Assembly (NCBI GenBank): GCA_017893485.1
Contig: CM030361.1
Span: forward strand, 139,580,461-139,644,460
Direction: 5' to 3'
Length of the DNA: 64,000 nt
Source of the DNA: Hemerocallis citrina
Taxonomy: Eukaryota > Streptophyta > Magnoliopsida > Asparagales > Asphodelaceae
The notes beneath the pieces are model-generated. The model did not search any database and was not told the origin of the DNA. It saw only the letters and a list, made by a program, of their open reading frames with translations. The number at the start of each line of letters is the position of its first letter. Position 1 is the stretch's first letter. Below are positions 1 to 11,824 of this stretch, piece by piece. Position numbers and translations under genes: made by a program.

Positions 1-544
1 GATGGGCTCGAAGTAGCCAGGGAATGGAAGGAGAGACAATCCGCTCAGAGCTGCGGCAGGCGAGAAGATGCCGAAGCTGAGATGACCCCTCGGAGCTGGC
101 AAAACACAGCTCTGGCCGGAAGGAGAGCACAAGAGGAAAAGCGCTGCACAACGCGAAAGGAGGCCCGGGGAGCTCAAACGGAAGGTGGGGAGGCGATGGA
201 GTCAAGGATACCAGCGGATGGAAGGGAAGAAGGGCTACGATACCAAATCGAAAATGGCTGAGATGGGTCGGAAGGGAATAGGGCGCTCTACAATATTGAT
301 AGAAGGGAGAAAGCGAGATAGAGGGTGGATCGACGGGATCTGGGGTGAGAAAGAGCCGAGGAAGCAAGGTTTCTATGCTAAGAAGAAAGTATTTCAGTTT
401 GTCCTGTAGTCCATGGTCATACTCCAAAATTTATTTTAAAAACAAATACGCTTAAATACAAGCACTGAAAAAAAACACGTACTTCGTACGTAAAACATAA
501 AAATATGAAATTCGATTTTATCAACTGAAAAATGTTAAAGATAA
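1..544. other. Left flank outside the Helitron palindrome
   Basis: Purine-rich (G/A) DNA to about 410, then A/T-rich DNA. An open frame of 74 codons runs 185-409 on the + strand. It is rich in Lys, Arg and Gly and has no motif I recognise, so I do not call it a gene. The opposite strand is CT-rich, as in a plant 5' leader, but I see no clear coding sequence. The last base before the Helitron (544) is A, as expected on the 5' side of a Helitron target site. Confidence 0.5.
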
Positions 545-900
545 TCTATATAATAAAACACAAAGAAAGCTATCAAGTGGCTCACATTCAATCTATCCCA
601 AAATCAATGGACCAGATCTACTCTCACAAAACATATTTTCCCGCTCAAATTTCAAACTCCACAAATTCAAAAACACACACTCTCTCTCTTTTTCCCCAAA
701 AATAAAAAACCCCATTCTCTCTCTCTCTTTCTCCCCGTTCTCTATCTCTTTCTCCCGCCCACTCTCTTTCTCACTGTCCCCCTCTCTCTATCTCCCCGCT
801 CTCTCACTCTCTCCTTCCTCCTCCCTTCAGCGCCCCCCCAACCTCCTAACCCACCTCGAGCCTCCGCTCTCACCTCCAGCCTCTGCCTACCGTCGCTTCC

Positions 901-1222
901 CGACCTCCATCGATTTCACCTCCATCGCACTCGACCCCATCCAACCATCAATTTCACCTCACAGCTATAGGTTGATGGGTTTCCATCGATTAAACCCTCT
1001 CTCTCTCATTCGGCTTCTAGGGTTTTTCTTTGGTGGCTGCCTCCGTTTTCTTCGCAGGTATCGACCTCCATCGATTTCACCTCCATCGCACTCGACCCCA
1101 TCCAACCATCGATTTCACCTCACAGCCATAGGTTGATGGGTTTCCATCGATTAAACCCTCTTTCTCTCTTATTCGGCTTCTAGGGTTTCTCTTTGGCGGC
1201 TGCCTCCGTTTTCTTCGCAGGT
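901..1222 (+). repeat. Tandem duplication, 161-bp unit, in Helitron
   Basis: Two head-to-tail copies start at 901 and 1062. Each holds a CT-rich leader-like stretch and ends in TTCGCAGGTA, which resembles an exon end with a splice donor. The segment looks like a captured 5' leader of a plant gene that has duplicated. The mirror copy lies near 34550-34870. Confidence 0.8.
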
Positions 1223-1699
1223 AACGCAAACGATAGGAACCTTAATTTTATTTCCCTATCTGTTTATTAGTCGAGTACTAAAAAATCAATGGGCTTTTTG
1301 AATAGCGGTCTGTTTGTTGGATTGAACAAAGGGGACATCGTCACTAAGAGGGAGCTGCCCGTTAAGCCATCGACCAGAAAGGGGGTATGATTTGGAAAGC
1401 TATGATCTTTTGTTTTGTTTTGTTTTGATTTGTTTTGTTGATTATGATACTGAGTTGATTTGGTTTAGACTTTCTTTGAATAGTTTTATGAGTTGTGAAT
1501 GGTGATTAGCGTTCAGTGAGAATGGAAGCGGATGAGAAGATGATAGATTTGTTACTTTAGGTATGAGCACATTGAGATGGGTCTCATGATAGATTTGGAA
1601 AACAACAATGAAGCGGATGAGTTGTGAATGGTGATTAGGAGGGTGACTTTTCAAGTAATGGGTGTATGAGCATTTGTTATAATGAATTTCTAGATGGGT

Positions 1700-2780
1700 T
1701 AGGATGCATTGAATGGGTTTATTGTGTTACTCTAGGTATAGAGTTCTCCATTTTCACTATTTTGAATTAGATCATACAATTAAGGGGTTTAGTATATCTG
1801 ACTAATTATGGGCAAGAATATACAAAGCATAGTGGTCTTATACACTGTTTTATCTTTTCTCTGCTGGAAATAAAAGTTAAACCAACATATACCAAAAATG
1901 CCTATAAAATGTAAACATCTGTTGCTATATGAACCATCTTACATGCTGAACGTTGCATTGGTTCATGATTTTTGGATTTTATATATAGACATACCCTTTT
2001 TTTGAATATAGGTTGATGGGTTTACAATTTGGGTTTACAATTTACAAAAAAAAATGAAATAATTAGGATGCATTGAATGGGTCTATTGTGTTACTTTAGG
2101 TATTTTTGGATTTTATATATAGACATACCCTTTTTTTGAATATAGGTTAATGGGTTTACAATTTGGGTTTACAATTTACAAAAAAAATGAAATAATTAGG
2201 ATGCATTGAATGGGTTTATTGTGTTAATTTAGGTATAGAGTTCAAAATTTTCACTATTTTGAATTAGATCATACAATTAAGGGGTTTAGTACATCTGACT
2301 AATTATGGGCAAGAATATACAAAGCATAGTGGTCTTATACACTGTTTTATCTTTTCTATGCTGGAAATTGAAGTTAAACCAATTTTTTTGAATATAGGTT
2401 GCATTGGTTACTATATGAACCACCTTACATGCTGAACGTTGCATTGGTTCATGATTTTTGGATTTTATATATAGACATACCCTTTTTTTGAATATAGGTT
2501 GATGGGTTTACAATTTCGGTTTACAATTTACAAAAAAAATGAAATAATGAATGTATTAGGATGCATTGAATGGGTTTATTGTGTTACTTTAGGTATAGAG
2601 TTCAAAATTTTCACTATTTTGAATTAGATCATACAATTAAGGGGTTTAGTATATCTGACTAATTATGGGCAAGAATATACAAAGCATAGTGGTCTTATAC
2701 ACTGTTTTATCTTTTATTGCTGGAAATTGAAGTTAAACCAACAAATACCAAAAATGCCTATAAAATGTAAACAAACTTGA
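1700..2780 (+). repeat. Three imperfect repeats in Helitron
   Basis: A block of more than 100 bp beginning GTATAGAGTTC recurs at about 1736, 2233 and 2593. Shorter shared pieces (a TTTACAATT stretch and a block containing ATATATAGACATACCC) lie between. The region has no coding signal. The right arm keeps the mirrored set near 33000-34080. Confidence 0.75.
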
Positions 2781-3341
2781 TACAACCTATGGTTAGTTTA
2801 TAAATAAATAAAAAAGTGCCCAAATCTCAACCCCCCAAAATTCAACATAATCACAAAACACAGAAATAAACAAAACCCATGAAAAAGGTTTCAATCTTTG
2901 ATTGAGGAATAATAAAAAAGATCAGTTTTTAAAAAAAATTTGAAGGCAATTCTATAATAGCACAAGCACATCAAAACTGCTATGTTTAACCCAAAACACA
3001 ATCAATTTGAAAGAAAAAATCATTACAATCTTCAGATACGGAATCTTGGGATTTAGTCCGATTCTCCCAAAAAACTGTGCTTAGTCATTCTACATCCTGT
3101 TCATCTTTCTTGATCACCCGACTAAACACCATATCTCATAGTAGTTAATACGTTTTTAAAAATAATTTATAATCATCAAAGAAGATAGATCATAGTAATT
3201 AATAGTAGTTAATACGTTTTCTTGATTGGTTTGTTAAAATAATTAGAACGTCAATTGCTACAATTAAAGAACGTCAATTGGTTAGTTAATATATTTCCCC
3301 TCCTTTATATACAGGTCAATTGCTCCAATTAAAGAACAACA

Positions 3342-6300
3342 ATGGATGACATCACTATATATGGCCATGTAAGTATCTTCTTTTTTTTAAAACAAAATCT
3401 ACAACTCTTGATATGACAATAAGTTCATCTCATTTTAATGTTTACTTTAATACCTTACAGGTTGATGTTGATTTGGAAAAAACAGTAAGTTAAGCTTTTC
3501 ATTGTGTTCTTAGCACATTAATTAATTGTCCACTTACATTCAAAATTGATTTTTTTTCTATTGCAGGTGCAATTCCTTCGACAAAAAAATGCCGGGGTTA
3601 CCATTCGAGATGAACGCGAGCTTAATCTAATATCTCTTCGCAAGGTAAGCTTCACCCCTTATTACTTGGTTGGTCTTTTGCTCATTATTGATTTTTTATT
3701 AATTCCTACTTTTTAACCACCCAATGTAGAGTGATCACTATAAACTCTAACTAATGAACCTTACTTGAATAAAACTTTTCATTCAGTTAGGTGATCACTA
3801 TAAACTCAAGTCACCAATATTTATTGTAACTATTAAATAGTATTATGGATGATCCACAAACTATTAAATTTTCTCTAAGTAGCTTAGGACCCCAAAAAAG
3901 AAACAAAAACAATTTTGATCATATTAAGACAATTTTGAGAGGAACGACCAAGATAGTATATATATACTAGCAAGTAGAGGAACTTCACGTAAGAGACTGG
4001 TAACTTTTGAACAAAAACACTCCAAATTCTCATAATAATCTCAAACTACTGCTTCTTTATCTGTCCTAATACTCTAATCATATTGGGAAAGCGAAAGCAT
4101 GAGCACAGCGCTCCACCTTTTAGTTGCATATAGATTAATTAGCAATTAAACAAATTAATCTAATCATGAATTTCTATTTTAATTGCATATAGATCTGATA
4201 GTTGCATATAGAGCCTAATACTCTAATCATGAATTTCTATTTTAAAATAAAACAAATTAACAATTTATCTCAAAAATTCATTCACTGTTAACATAAAATT
4301 ATTGTGCTTTAGTTATACCGTTAACATAAAATTCATTCACTGTTAACATATAATTAAACGTTAGTTATACTGACAAGATAAATTGCGCAAAAATATTGTA
4401 CTTTGACATCGTACATTCATATATTTCATCTAACTATTTACAAATTAAACAGTGTATAATAGAGTTACTATAGCACATCATGGTGTTCATAGAGTAGAAT
4501 AGTGTGTTAACACATACAATATAATAAAATTGCTACACTATATGTTCAGCTATTTTGAGGCACATCGAACTGAAATCCTTGATGCTACACTATATAGCAA
4601 GCTTCCTCAAGCTACATAGAGCACTTTTCTCAACATTGTCCAATCTCCTAATAGCACAGTGATAATATACATGACCCATATAATCAGTAGTCAAACTATA
4701 TAACAAACAAATGCTAAAGATCCACGTCAACGCTGTTGAACTGATTTGATGATATATCCTTTTCCCATACCCATGGTGTCCCCACTACTTACAGTAGTAT
4801 TTTTAGGTGAAGCTGCTCAGTGTTAAAAATTAGTTTAAATTTGAATATGGACTATATGTTTCTGTGTATTCAGATGCAGATTAAGGATTGCATAAGATGA
4901 ATCTGCAAATGGATCCACTAACTGTGACCATTTATAATTGTACAAATGCATTAACAATAATAAGAGAAAAACCATCATTAATATATTGTACAAATGCAAG
5001 TCTTATAAGAGAAATAATGATGGTTTTTCTCTTAGAAGCAAATTCACGAAGTTGCCTCATTAATATATTATAAGAGGAACATGAAAAAAACAATTGTCTT
5101 ACATAGGCAGAGGGACTACAAATAACAATATATAAATTAATTAAATGAAGCTTACATAGTATTCACATAGTATTAATTAAATGAAGAATCATCATTAGAT
5201 CAGGTTGTAGTTTACTTCATGGCTAATATGGAAGAAGCACAATGAGATATTGCAATATTGTATGGAAGATGGCATTAGAGTATGTTACCCTGGGTGTCTC
5301 TCTGGTGCCAGAAAGGGTGGAAGAACTCACAGTATTGTGGATTGTTAATCCTTAACAGCTATTATTTGCAATTGTGGAAGAACTCACAGTATTGTGGAAG
5401 AACTCACAGTATTCCTTTGCAATTGTGCACTAATGAAGCTACAGCTGCGGGGTTTTTAATCAGAGATTGCAAAGGAAGATGTCTGCAAGATTGCAAAGGA
5501 AGATGTTCCTTAATTGCACTAATGAAGCTACAGCCGAAGTATGGGCTGTATGGTTAGGAATAACTGAAGCATGTAGAACATGCCCTTCTGCATCCATATT
5601 GGCTTGAAGGAGATAATTTAGCTGTTGTTCAGATGTTGTTGGATAGTCAGAATGATGATCTTTCCCATGCATTAGACGTCAAAACATATGCTAAGAACCA
5701 TGGGGCAGGCAAAAAATTTCTATTATTGTTAATAATGTCAAATCAGGCTTTGCTAAAATTGCAAACATTGACTAATTCAATAATAAATTAATCAACTACT
5801 CCATACAGGCCTATTTAATAAGATTATTCAAGTTATGGATGAAGTAATTTGTCAGTGTGAATGTTGTTATTGAATCAAGTGTCATAATTGGCACTTGGTT
5901 TTCCTAAGATAGTTGAACTATAGGAGTAGATTGTAATGTAAAGGCAATTGGCACTTGGTTTTCCTAAGCCCCACAAAAAAAGGGGACAATTCAAATGCAC
6001 AGATAATCTTATTAACTATATATTTCAGTATGCATGGCAACAATTATCTATACAGCTATTATTTTGGGAGATGATGTATAACAATGATCGTAAAAGAAAA
6101 GTATATACATTAGTATCTTATCAGGCCTTTAGTGTGATCATCTGTTTATCATTTCACACTTCACAGTTACACTATCAAGCCTTTAGTGTGATCATTTTTT
6201 TTCAATTCACACTTCACAGTTACATTACTCATATGTTTAAATCTGTAACAGATTAACTTCTTTACTTATTTCATAGAGATGAATATTAAATATAACTATG

Positions 6301-6900
6301 GTTATCTTAAACACAAGCATATATATATTGAATCTCTCTTTATTTTTCTACAAGACGATGCTAAATTTTCAACTATATAGCAATTGGAGTTGCAATAACA
6401 AACAATTATTTGATGGCAAATTTTCAACTATATAGCAAGTATCACCCTTTCTATTATTTGATGGCAAACTCTTCAAATCAATTAACTTATCAGTAATGAA
6501 ATATTGACACCATATATAAGAAGAAAAAAATAGAAAGAGGGTCGTCTATTAACTTATTATTTTTTTTAATGAAACAAGACGACAAAATAAAAAAATCCAT
6601 TTATATATGATAGATTTACCTTACTAAAACTTATTTTCATTGTTGTTTTACTTTTGAACTTTAATAGAACTGGGAAGCAGCTGACATGGACCTCAAATTT
6701 ATAAATGCAACTACATTGATGAATTGGGGTTGCAATAAGGTAAATTTCTATTTACTACAACTACACCCTATGTTAACCGTTAATTGCTGCTAATTTAATG
6801 TTTCTTCTTTTTTTCCCAGATTGTCGTCCACACTCAAAACCGTCATGTACATATTGACAGTTTAACTTTTTGTAGGGTGATGAGGAACATGTTTGGTTGA
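3342..6900 (+). CDS. Putative five-exon gene (93 aa) inside the left Helitron, function unknown
   Basis: The exons are 3342-3368, 3461-3484, 3567-3644, 6668-6739 and 6820-6900. All junctions are GT-AG and in phase 0: donors GTAAGT, GTAAGT, GTAAGC and GTAAAT, acceptors ending ACAG, GCAG, ATAG and CCAG. The ATG context is AACAATGG. The spliced frame has 93 codons, starts MDDITIYGHV and ends RVMRNMFG. I do not recognise it. The last exon could instead be read with a further acceptor (TTTGTAG, ends 6875) leading to GDEEHVWLKPLFYLK, which suggests the source gene was longer and was truncated. All five exons recur on the right arm. It is probably a captured host gene fragment. That it is expressed is inference. 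Confidence 0.45.
5300..5520 (+). repeat. Short direct repeats in Helitron
   Basis: A 20-base block around GGAAGAACTCACAGTATT occurs three times between about 5310 and 5415, and a block around GATTGCAAAGGAAGATGT twice near 5465-5510. The right arm keeps the array with small length differences near 30280-30460. Confidence 0.7.
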
Positions 6901-7359
6901 AGCCATTGTTCTATTTGAAAGGTAATGGTTTCAAAACTATTACTATTGTTTTAATTGTTTATTGTAAACTCTTACTATTTGATTCAAAACTCTAACTGTT
7001 TTTTTAGGCTCACTGTTTGGTCCTATTTTGAAGACTTCAACCATTGTGTTCTCCTACAACCATGTAAATTTTTTTTTTCATTCAGTTGGTTGGTGTTTAG
7101 TATGGTGGAGGATGTAATAGTTGTAATAATTGTAATATTTAGCATTTTTGGAGATGATGTAAGTAACTGTATATAATAATGATATAATATAGTTATGTTA
7201 ATACCCGTACCCGCAATTTTGTGGAGTATTGGGTTCTGTATATAATAATGATATAATATAGTTATGTTTTTCGAAGGTTTTTCAAAAAAAATTATTACAT
7301 TTTCAAAAGAATTTTTGGTTTTTATTTTGTATCTTGCATTATATTCTGATTTTTTCCCC

Positions 7360-7700
7360 CAGAGCCTTATATATATGTTGCCTGTGTGATGTTGCTCGGT
7401 TGAGCCTGGGGAGGATTGATATTTATTGCGTGTGATGTCATATATTTAATTGTTAGCAGAATTCCGTAAGGAATTTCTGTAAAAGGGCTAATATTTTAGG
7501 GGAGGTTCTGTCAAAATTTTTTAAAATCTATTATGTTTTCAAACGATATCTTGGTTTTTATTTTGTATCTTAGTCATATGAAGATTTTTTCTTCCCAGAG
7601 CCCGATATATATAATGTCTATGTGATGTTGCTTGGATTGGCCTGGGGAAGATTTATATTTCTTGACTGTGATGATAAATTTTTAATTGTAAGCAGAATTT
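7360..7700 (+). repeat. Degenerate dispersed repeat family in Helitron
   Basis: A block of about 110 bp containing CCCAGAGCC, TATATAT, GTGATGTTGCT and a GGCCTGGGGA-like stretch appears at about 7360-7470 and 7590-7700. A shorter version sits at about 10570-10690. No coding signal is seen. From 7700 to 8900 the sequence is AT-rich with many copies of CTTGAAGCTTCCTG and GAACATTTTGT. Confidence 0.6.
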
Positions 7701-9452
7701 CGTAAGGAGCCTAATATACTTGAAGCTTCATGTTCTTTTACTAATTACTTAAAGCTTCCTGTGAGATTGTGAGATTGTGAACATTTTGTGAACATTTTGT
7801 GAACATTTTGTAGGTTGTACTTGAAGCTTCCTGGGTAATATACTTGAACATTTTGTAGGATTAGTTTGAAGCTTCCTGAGAATTAGTTTCCTGGATTGAC
7901 CTACACTTGAAGCTTTCTTTTACTATTTTTTAATATACTTGAAGCTTTCTGTAGAGAACTTTAGGCTTCATCTATTGTGAAGTAAGCTTTCTGACCTGCA
8001 TATGAGGGAAACAGAGGGTACAACAACACTGTAGGCTTCATCTATTGTGAAGTAGACATGCATCTCTGAATGAAATGCATGGTAGTAACCGGTGGGGAGT
8101 AGTAACACATTTGTCCTGTATATGCGGAAGCAGATTACAGTGTCATTGTTCGCTTCCTTCTCTCAAATATATATGCATAGCATATACTGAGAGAGAAAAT
8201 AAAATACACTACCGGTGCAGGAGTGCAGGAGTGTAGGAAAGTGTTATTGTTCAACATGATTTTCGGCAAATTATACGAAAAGGATAAAGGACATGCAATA
8301 TCGGTGTAGGATCTTACATCCATGCAGTGCATATCCTATATCAATGAAACATCCAAAAGAACATTCATACTGTTTATCATGATCTTCATGAAAATAGAGT
8401 TAGAACTTTCTTTTACTATTTACTTGAAGCTTCCTCAGAGAGAATTAGTTTGAAGGATTGACCTACACATTACATAATGCAATCACCCACCATCAATCAT
8501 GTGTAACTTAGATGCTAAAGTTAGTAATACATGAAATACCTTAAAGAAAATGTTAGTCTAATGTTAGTAGCTTATTGGAACCAGTACAAACTCCTAAGGA
8601 ACCAGTACAAACTCCTAATGATGTAACTTTCGTATCATACTCCATGGAGAAACAGAGGTTCACGATTGTATGTGAGGATGAGTACGAACTAACTTCCTTC
8701 TAAAGTTCATAGTTTTAAACATGTTCCTGAGTGTCTATCTTTCGAAGAAATAAAACATTCAAGTTCTTTATTTTCTGTTTTAGTTTGTTGACCACATCAT
8801 GAAGTATCAAATTGTGTACGCTCAAGACAAACAGAAGCTGAACACATCATGAAGTATCAAATTGTGTACGCTCAGATCTACGGTTAGGGTTTTCTTTTTT
8901 TTGATTTTTTGGGAGAACTTCTCTCTCTAGAAATTCTAGAGAGAGAAGCTAAAAGTATGCCAAAAATAGAATTGTCAATCTTTATAGGTGTTAAAATAAC
9001 ATGATACGGTGGTTAACCTAATTCAGCTGAGAAAGGTTTAACCTGGAATCTTTGAGTTAATTATTTTTTTCAGAATGGGGAGGATGTTGATGCTAACATC
9101 TTAACATCTGCGCCCTTTGCGCAACCAGCAAGATCTCCTGTCCTCTTCATTTCATTCAAAAGCCGGGCAAAGGCCACCTAACAAAACTCACCCTCTGTAA
9201 TTTTGATCGATCACAGTTCTAAATGTAAATTTGGTTACAAATGACAAAGTGCGATTGAAGAAATTAAATCCCTACTCATTGGTGATTGAGAATAAAATCC
9301 TTCTAATGGTTATTGCAGCAGACAAACTAGCAAATGCAAAAGATTCATGTGTAAAATGTAAGATTCATCATCTCACTCACTCAAGCATCAAGTAGTATAT
9401 CACTATCTCATTAACATCATCAGTTTAAATTTCTCATCTCGTTGAACAAGTA

Positions 9453-9776
9453 TCAACAATCAGAATGTATTCTAACCAAAATCAGTGAATCAAATGGCGT
9501 CTCCAATCGCCATTCCCTCTGTTTCTTGCTGAGTGGTCTTCCCTTTCCTGCCTGCTTTCTGTTTATCTTCACAACAGCTATACCCCAAGTGCAATGGCCC
9601 AATTCCAGGTCGTAGGAAACGAGCTTGAACACACCATCACTTTCTTGAGGGGAAGCAGAGGTGTCTTCGCTGATAGTATACCTGACATACATTGGCTTCT
9701 CTTTGAACCTTTCAAGCTCTTCTGGAATTCGAATAACTCTTTCTACACCAGGAGAGGACTCCTTGAGGGAACACAA
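9453..9776 (-). CDS. Captured gene fragment, unknown function (left copy)
   Basis: This is an open frame of 107 residues on the - strand. The likely real exon begins after the acceptor TTCCCTCAAG, so the first few codons belong to intron. The peptide has normal coding composition: charged residues, a run VRIPEELERFKEKP-like near the start (IRIPEELERFKEKP) and KINRKQAGKGRPLSKKQREW near the end. I do not recognise the family. The identical protein is encoded in the right arm at 12977-13300, so the sequence has not decayed since duplication. No upstream exon is recognised; the DNA beyond 9785 is a short tandem repeat. Confidence 0.4.
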   Translation of the reverse strand: MCSLKESSPGVERVIRIPEELERFKEKPMYVRYTISEDTSASPQESDGVFKLVSYDLELGHCTWGIAVVKINRKQAGKGRPLSKKQREWRLETPFDSLILVRIHSDC

Positions 9777-10009
9777 AAAATTATCATGTTGTTAGCTAAA
9801 ACAATGAAATGATGCATGTAGAGTTGGCAACAAAATAGTAGCAAATATAAATGAAGGACACCAAAAGCCTCGAATAATGTCGCGTGCTGGTTATCTAATT
9901 GAATGACATTACCTCTTAAAAGTTTTGTTGTATATAGGAATAACTGAACAAGCAAAACATAACGAGAACTAGAGTTATGCAAAAGCAAATAGAAATGTGA
10001 TAAAGTGAA

Positions 10010-10095
10010 GCTCCCAAAATGTGATAAATGTGTATAAATGTGATAAATGTGTATAAATGTGATAAAGTGACAAATGTGATAAATGTGTATAACAT
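10010..10095 (+). repeat. Minisatellite in Helitron
   Basis: About four imperfect head-to-tail copies of an 18-19 bp unit built from AATGTGATAAATGTGTAT. Translation of either strand gives a repetitive frame that is not a gene. The mirror is at about 12658-12745. Confidence 0.8.
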
Positions 10096-10895
10096 AACGA
10101 GAATTCGAGTTATACATGAGTTTCTCTCTCTAGAAAATCTAGAGAGAGAAGCTCCAAAAAAAACCTAAAAAAGAAAAGCAAACCCTAGGTCTGAAGATGA
10201 GGGGAGGCGGCTAGGGTTTTGCCGCCCCCCTCCTGCCTCCGCTCCTAGCGTTCCCCTCTCTTCTCTCATAGATCTCAACCGTTTCTTTTTAATCTAGAAT
10301 GAATATATGCAATCATCAAGACATGCCAAAGTTCTAATTTGGGCATCATAAGCTATCCAAAGTCACCATCTAAAAACATTATGTATCTTACTGACAATTA
10401 TGTATCTAAAGAACAAGATGTGCTGGATAACCCTATGCTTCTTTGTTCAAATTGTTTACGACAAAGTTAAAGCAAGAGGAAGATGCAATTCAGAATTTCT
10501 TGACTGTCAAAATTTTCAGAATATTTCCTAAAATCTATTATGATTCCAAACTATAGCTTTAGTCATATGAAGTTTTTTTTTCCCAGAGCCTAATATATAT
10601 TATGACTGTGTAATGTGACTTGGATTGGATTAGGAAGGAAAATTGTTTACGACAAAGTTTTTTTTTCCCAGAGCCTAATATATATTTCCCAGAGCCAAAG
10701 GAATAATATTTCATGAGATATTCCATCGAAATTTTTACTAAATATTTTAAAGAAAGTTAAGACGTCGCGATAACATGCCGTATGAAACATTTTAAAGATG
10801 TCGTATTAGAAAAACATTTTAAACACCCACCTTTTTTGTTTACAGCCACCTTTTTTGTTTTAATTTTTTTAGAAATTTATATGCAGTCCCGAATA

Positions 10896-10928
10896 CGTGC
10901 CGTAGGCACGTCCCACGGGCAATCCTAG
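10896..10928 (+). other. Helitron 3' terminal hairpin and CTAG end (left copy)
   Basis: A six-base-pair GC-rich stem (CGTGCC / GGCACG) with a three-base loop at 10896-10910 is followed by 14 bases and CTAG, then T. In Helitrons this structure marks the replication stop. The mirror copy is at 11825-11857. Confidence 0.9.
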
Positions 10929-11824
10929 TAACTCTATAAGAGTGAAACAAAATTGTATATATTATTCATTTCAACGTCTATGAATTTTTTACAATTTTTT
11001 TACATACTAATACAAGTAATAGAATTCTAAAAAAGAACATACAATATTTCTTGAATTACATTTACATGTTTGAATGGATAATCAGAATCTAGAGTTTGAG
11101 ATAGTCTAGAGTTAGATTGAAGAGAGGGCATTGGACTACTGTTGTGCAACTCTACTTAACCTAAATCTAGGATCTCATCGCCCTAAATTTCCTACTCTTG
11201 TTGTTGTACTTCAGGCAAGTTGCTTCCACTTATTGATGTAGATGTAACTTTTTCTTGAGTCCTGTCTTCAGCCTTCATCCAATCTTCGGTGCACACGAGC
11301 ATCTCAACGAATCCGACTTTAAGTGATTCCTATAATCTGTTAGAACCTTGCCACTTGTAGAAAAAATACTTTCTGAAGCAACGTGAAAACATGAGGAGTT
11401 AGTAGATCTCTAGCCTCATATGAAAGAAGAGTAATGCTACACCTACTACCAAATTTACTACATTTTTCTTTAAAAGTTACATCTGAAGACAGGACTCAAG
11501 AAAAAGTTACATCTACATCAATAAGTGGAAGCAACTTGCCTGAAGTACAACAACAAGAGTAGGAAATTTAGGGCGATGAGATCCTAGATTTAGGTTAAGT
11601 AGAGTTGCACAACAGTAGTCCAATGCCCTCTCTTCAATCTAACTCTAGACTATCTCAAACTCTAGATCTGATTATCCATTCAAACATGTAAATGTAATTC
11701 AAGAAATATTGTATGTTCTTTTTTAGAATTCTATTACTTGTATTAGTATGTAAAAAAATTGTAAAAAATTCATAGACGTTGAAATGAATAATATATACAA
11801 TTTTGTTTCACTCTTATAGAGTTA
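10929..11824. other. Centre of the palindrome: duplicated flank and spacer
   Basis: 10929-11271 and 11483-11824 are inverted copies of DNA that lay next to the Helitron 3' end. 11272-11482 is the unique 211-bp spacer. The 13-mer AAAAGTTACATCT occurs at 11472-11484 and 11502-11514, on either side of the turn point, and its complement is at 11240-11252 in the left arm. The spacer is collinear with the left arm (a transposase relic crosses 11271), so the right arm is the derived copy. Confidence 0.85.
11195..11470 (-). pseudogene. Relic of a hAT transposase, C-terminal dimerisation region
   Basis: Reading the - strand from about 11470 to 11195, short pieces in different frames match the conserved end of Ac/hAT transposases: EARDLLTPHVFT, then LVCTEDWMKAEDRTQEK, ending in a stop near 11195. 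The family pattern is a region around LTIPVSTVASES followed by a C-T-x-D-W motif. The frame is broken by frameshifts and stops, so no enzyme is made. The relic spans the spacer and the left arm. Only its last part (from EDRTQEK) is copied into the right arm at about 11483-11560, + strand. This shows which side is original. Confidence 0.6.

Larger units (their letters stand above)
8870..10200. mobile_element. Candidate nested element with long inverted ends inside the left Helitron
   Basis: Two related blocks in opposite orientation flank this segment. Each reads inward from a GTTAGGGTTTT or CCTAGGGTTTG motif through a T-rich run to a CT-rich hairpin. The left hairpin (8918-8948) has 15-bp arms around one base; the right (10122-10150) has 13-bp arms around three. 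The segment contains the 107-residue frame at 9453-9776. It may be a gene-bearing TIR element that jumped into the Helitron before duplication. I could not identify a target duplication, so this is tentative. Confidence 0.35.
545..10928 (+). mobile_element. Non-autonomous Helitron, left copy
   Basis: The 5' end reads TCTATATAATA, a typical plant Helitron start, preceded by A. The 3' end is CTAG at 10925-10928, followed by T. It lies 14 bases after a hairpin (CGTGCC, GTA loop, GGCACG, 10896-10910). Insertion between A and T without target duplication is the Helitron rule. The element is 10,384 bp. I found no Rep or helicase motifs, so it should depend on a helper. It carries a spliced reading frame (3342-6900), an unrecognised gene fragment (9453-9776, - strand) and several tandem repeats. 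A near-identical inverted copy occupies 11825-35231. Seen: both termini, hairpin, flanking bases. Known: Helitron structure. Inferred: non-autonomy. Confidence 0.9.
545..11271 (+). repeat. Left arm of giant inverted repeat (10,727 bp)
   Basis: The sequence is repeated in inverse orientation at 11483-35231 once the LTR retrotransposon is removed. The arm contains the whole Helitron plus 343 bp of flank beyond its 3' end. Homology stops on the outside exactly at the Helitron TC end. Flanks 1-544 and 35232 onward do not match each other. By eye the arms differ by only occasional substitutions and small indels. In the 343-bp flank I find one 1-bp indel. Confidence 0.93.

Noticed and set aside
185..409. 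Small basic open frame at the left edge
   Set aside because: Low complexity, no motif, no supporting signals. The DNA is simply purine-rich.
9743..10117. 124-codon frame rich in His, Tyr and Ile
   Set aside because: It is a translation of the GATAAATGTGTAT minisatellite.
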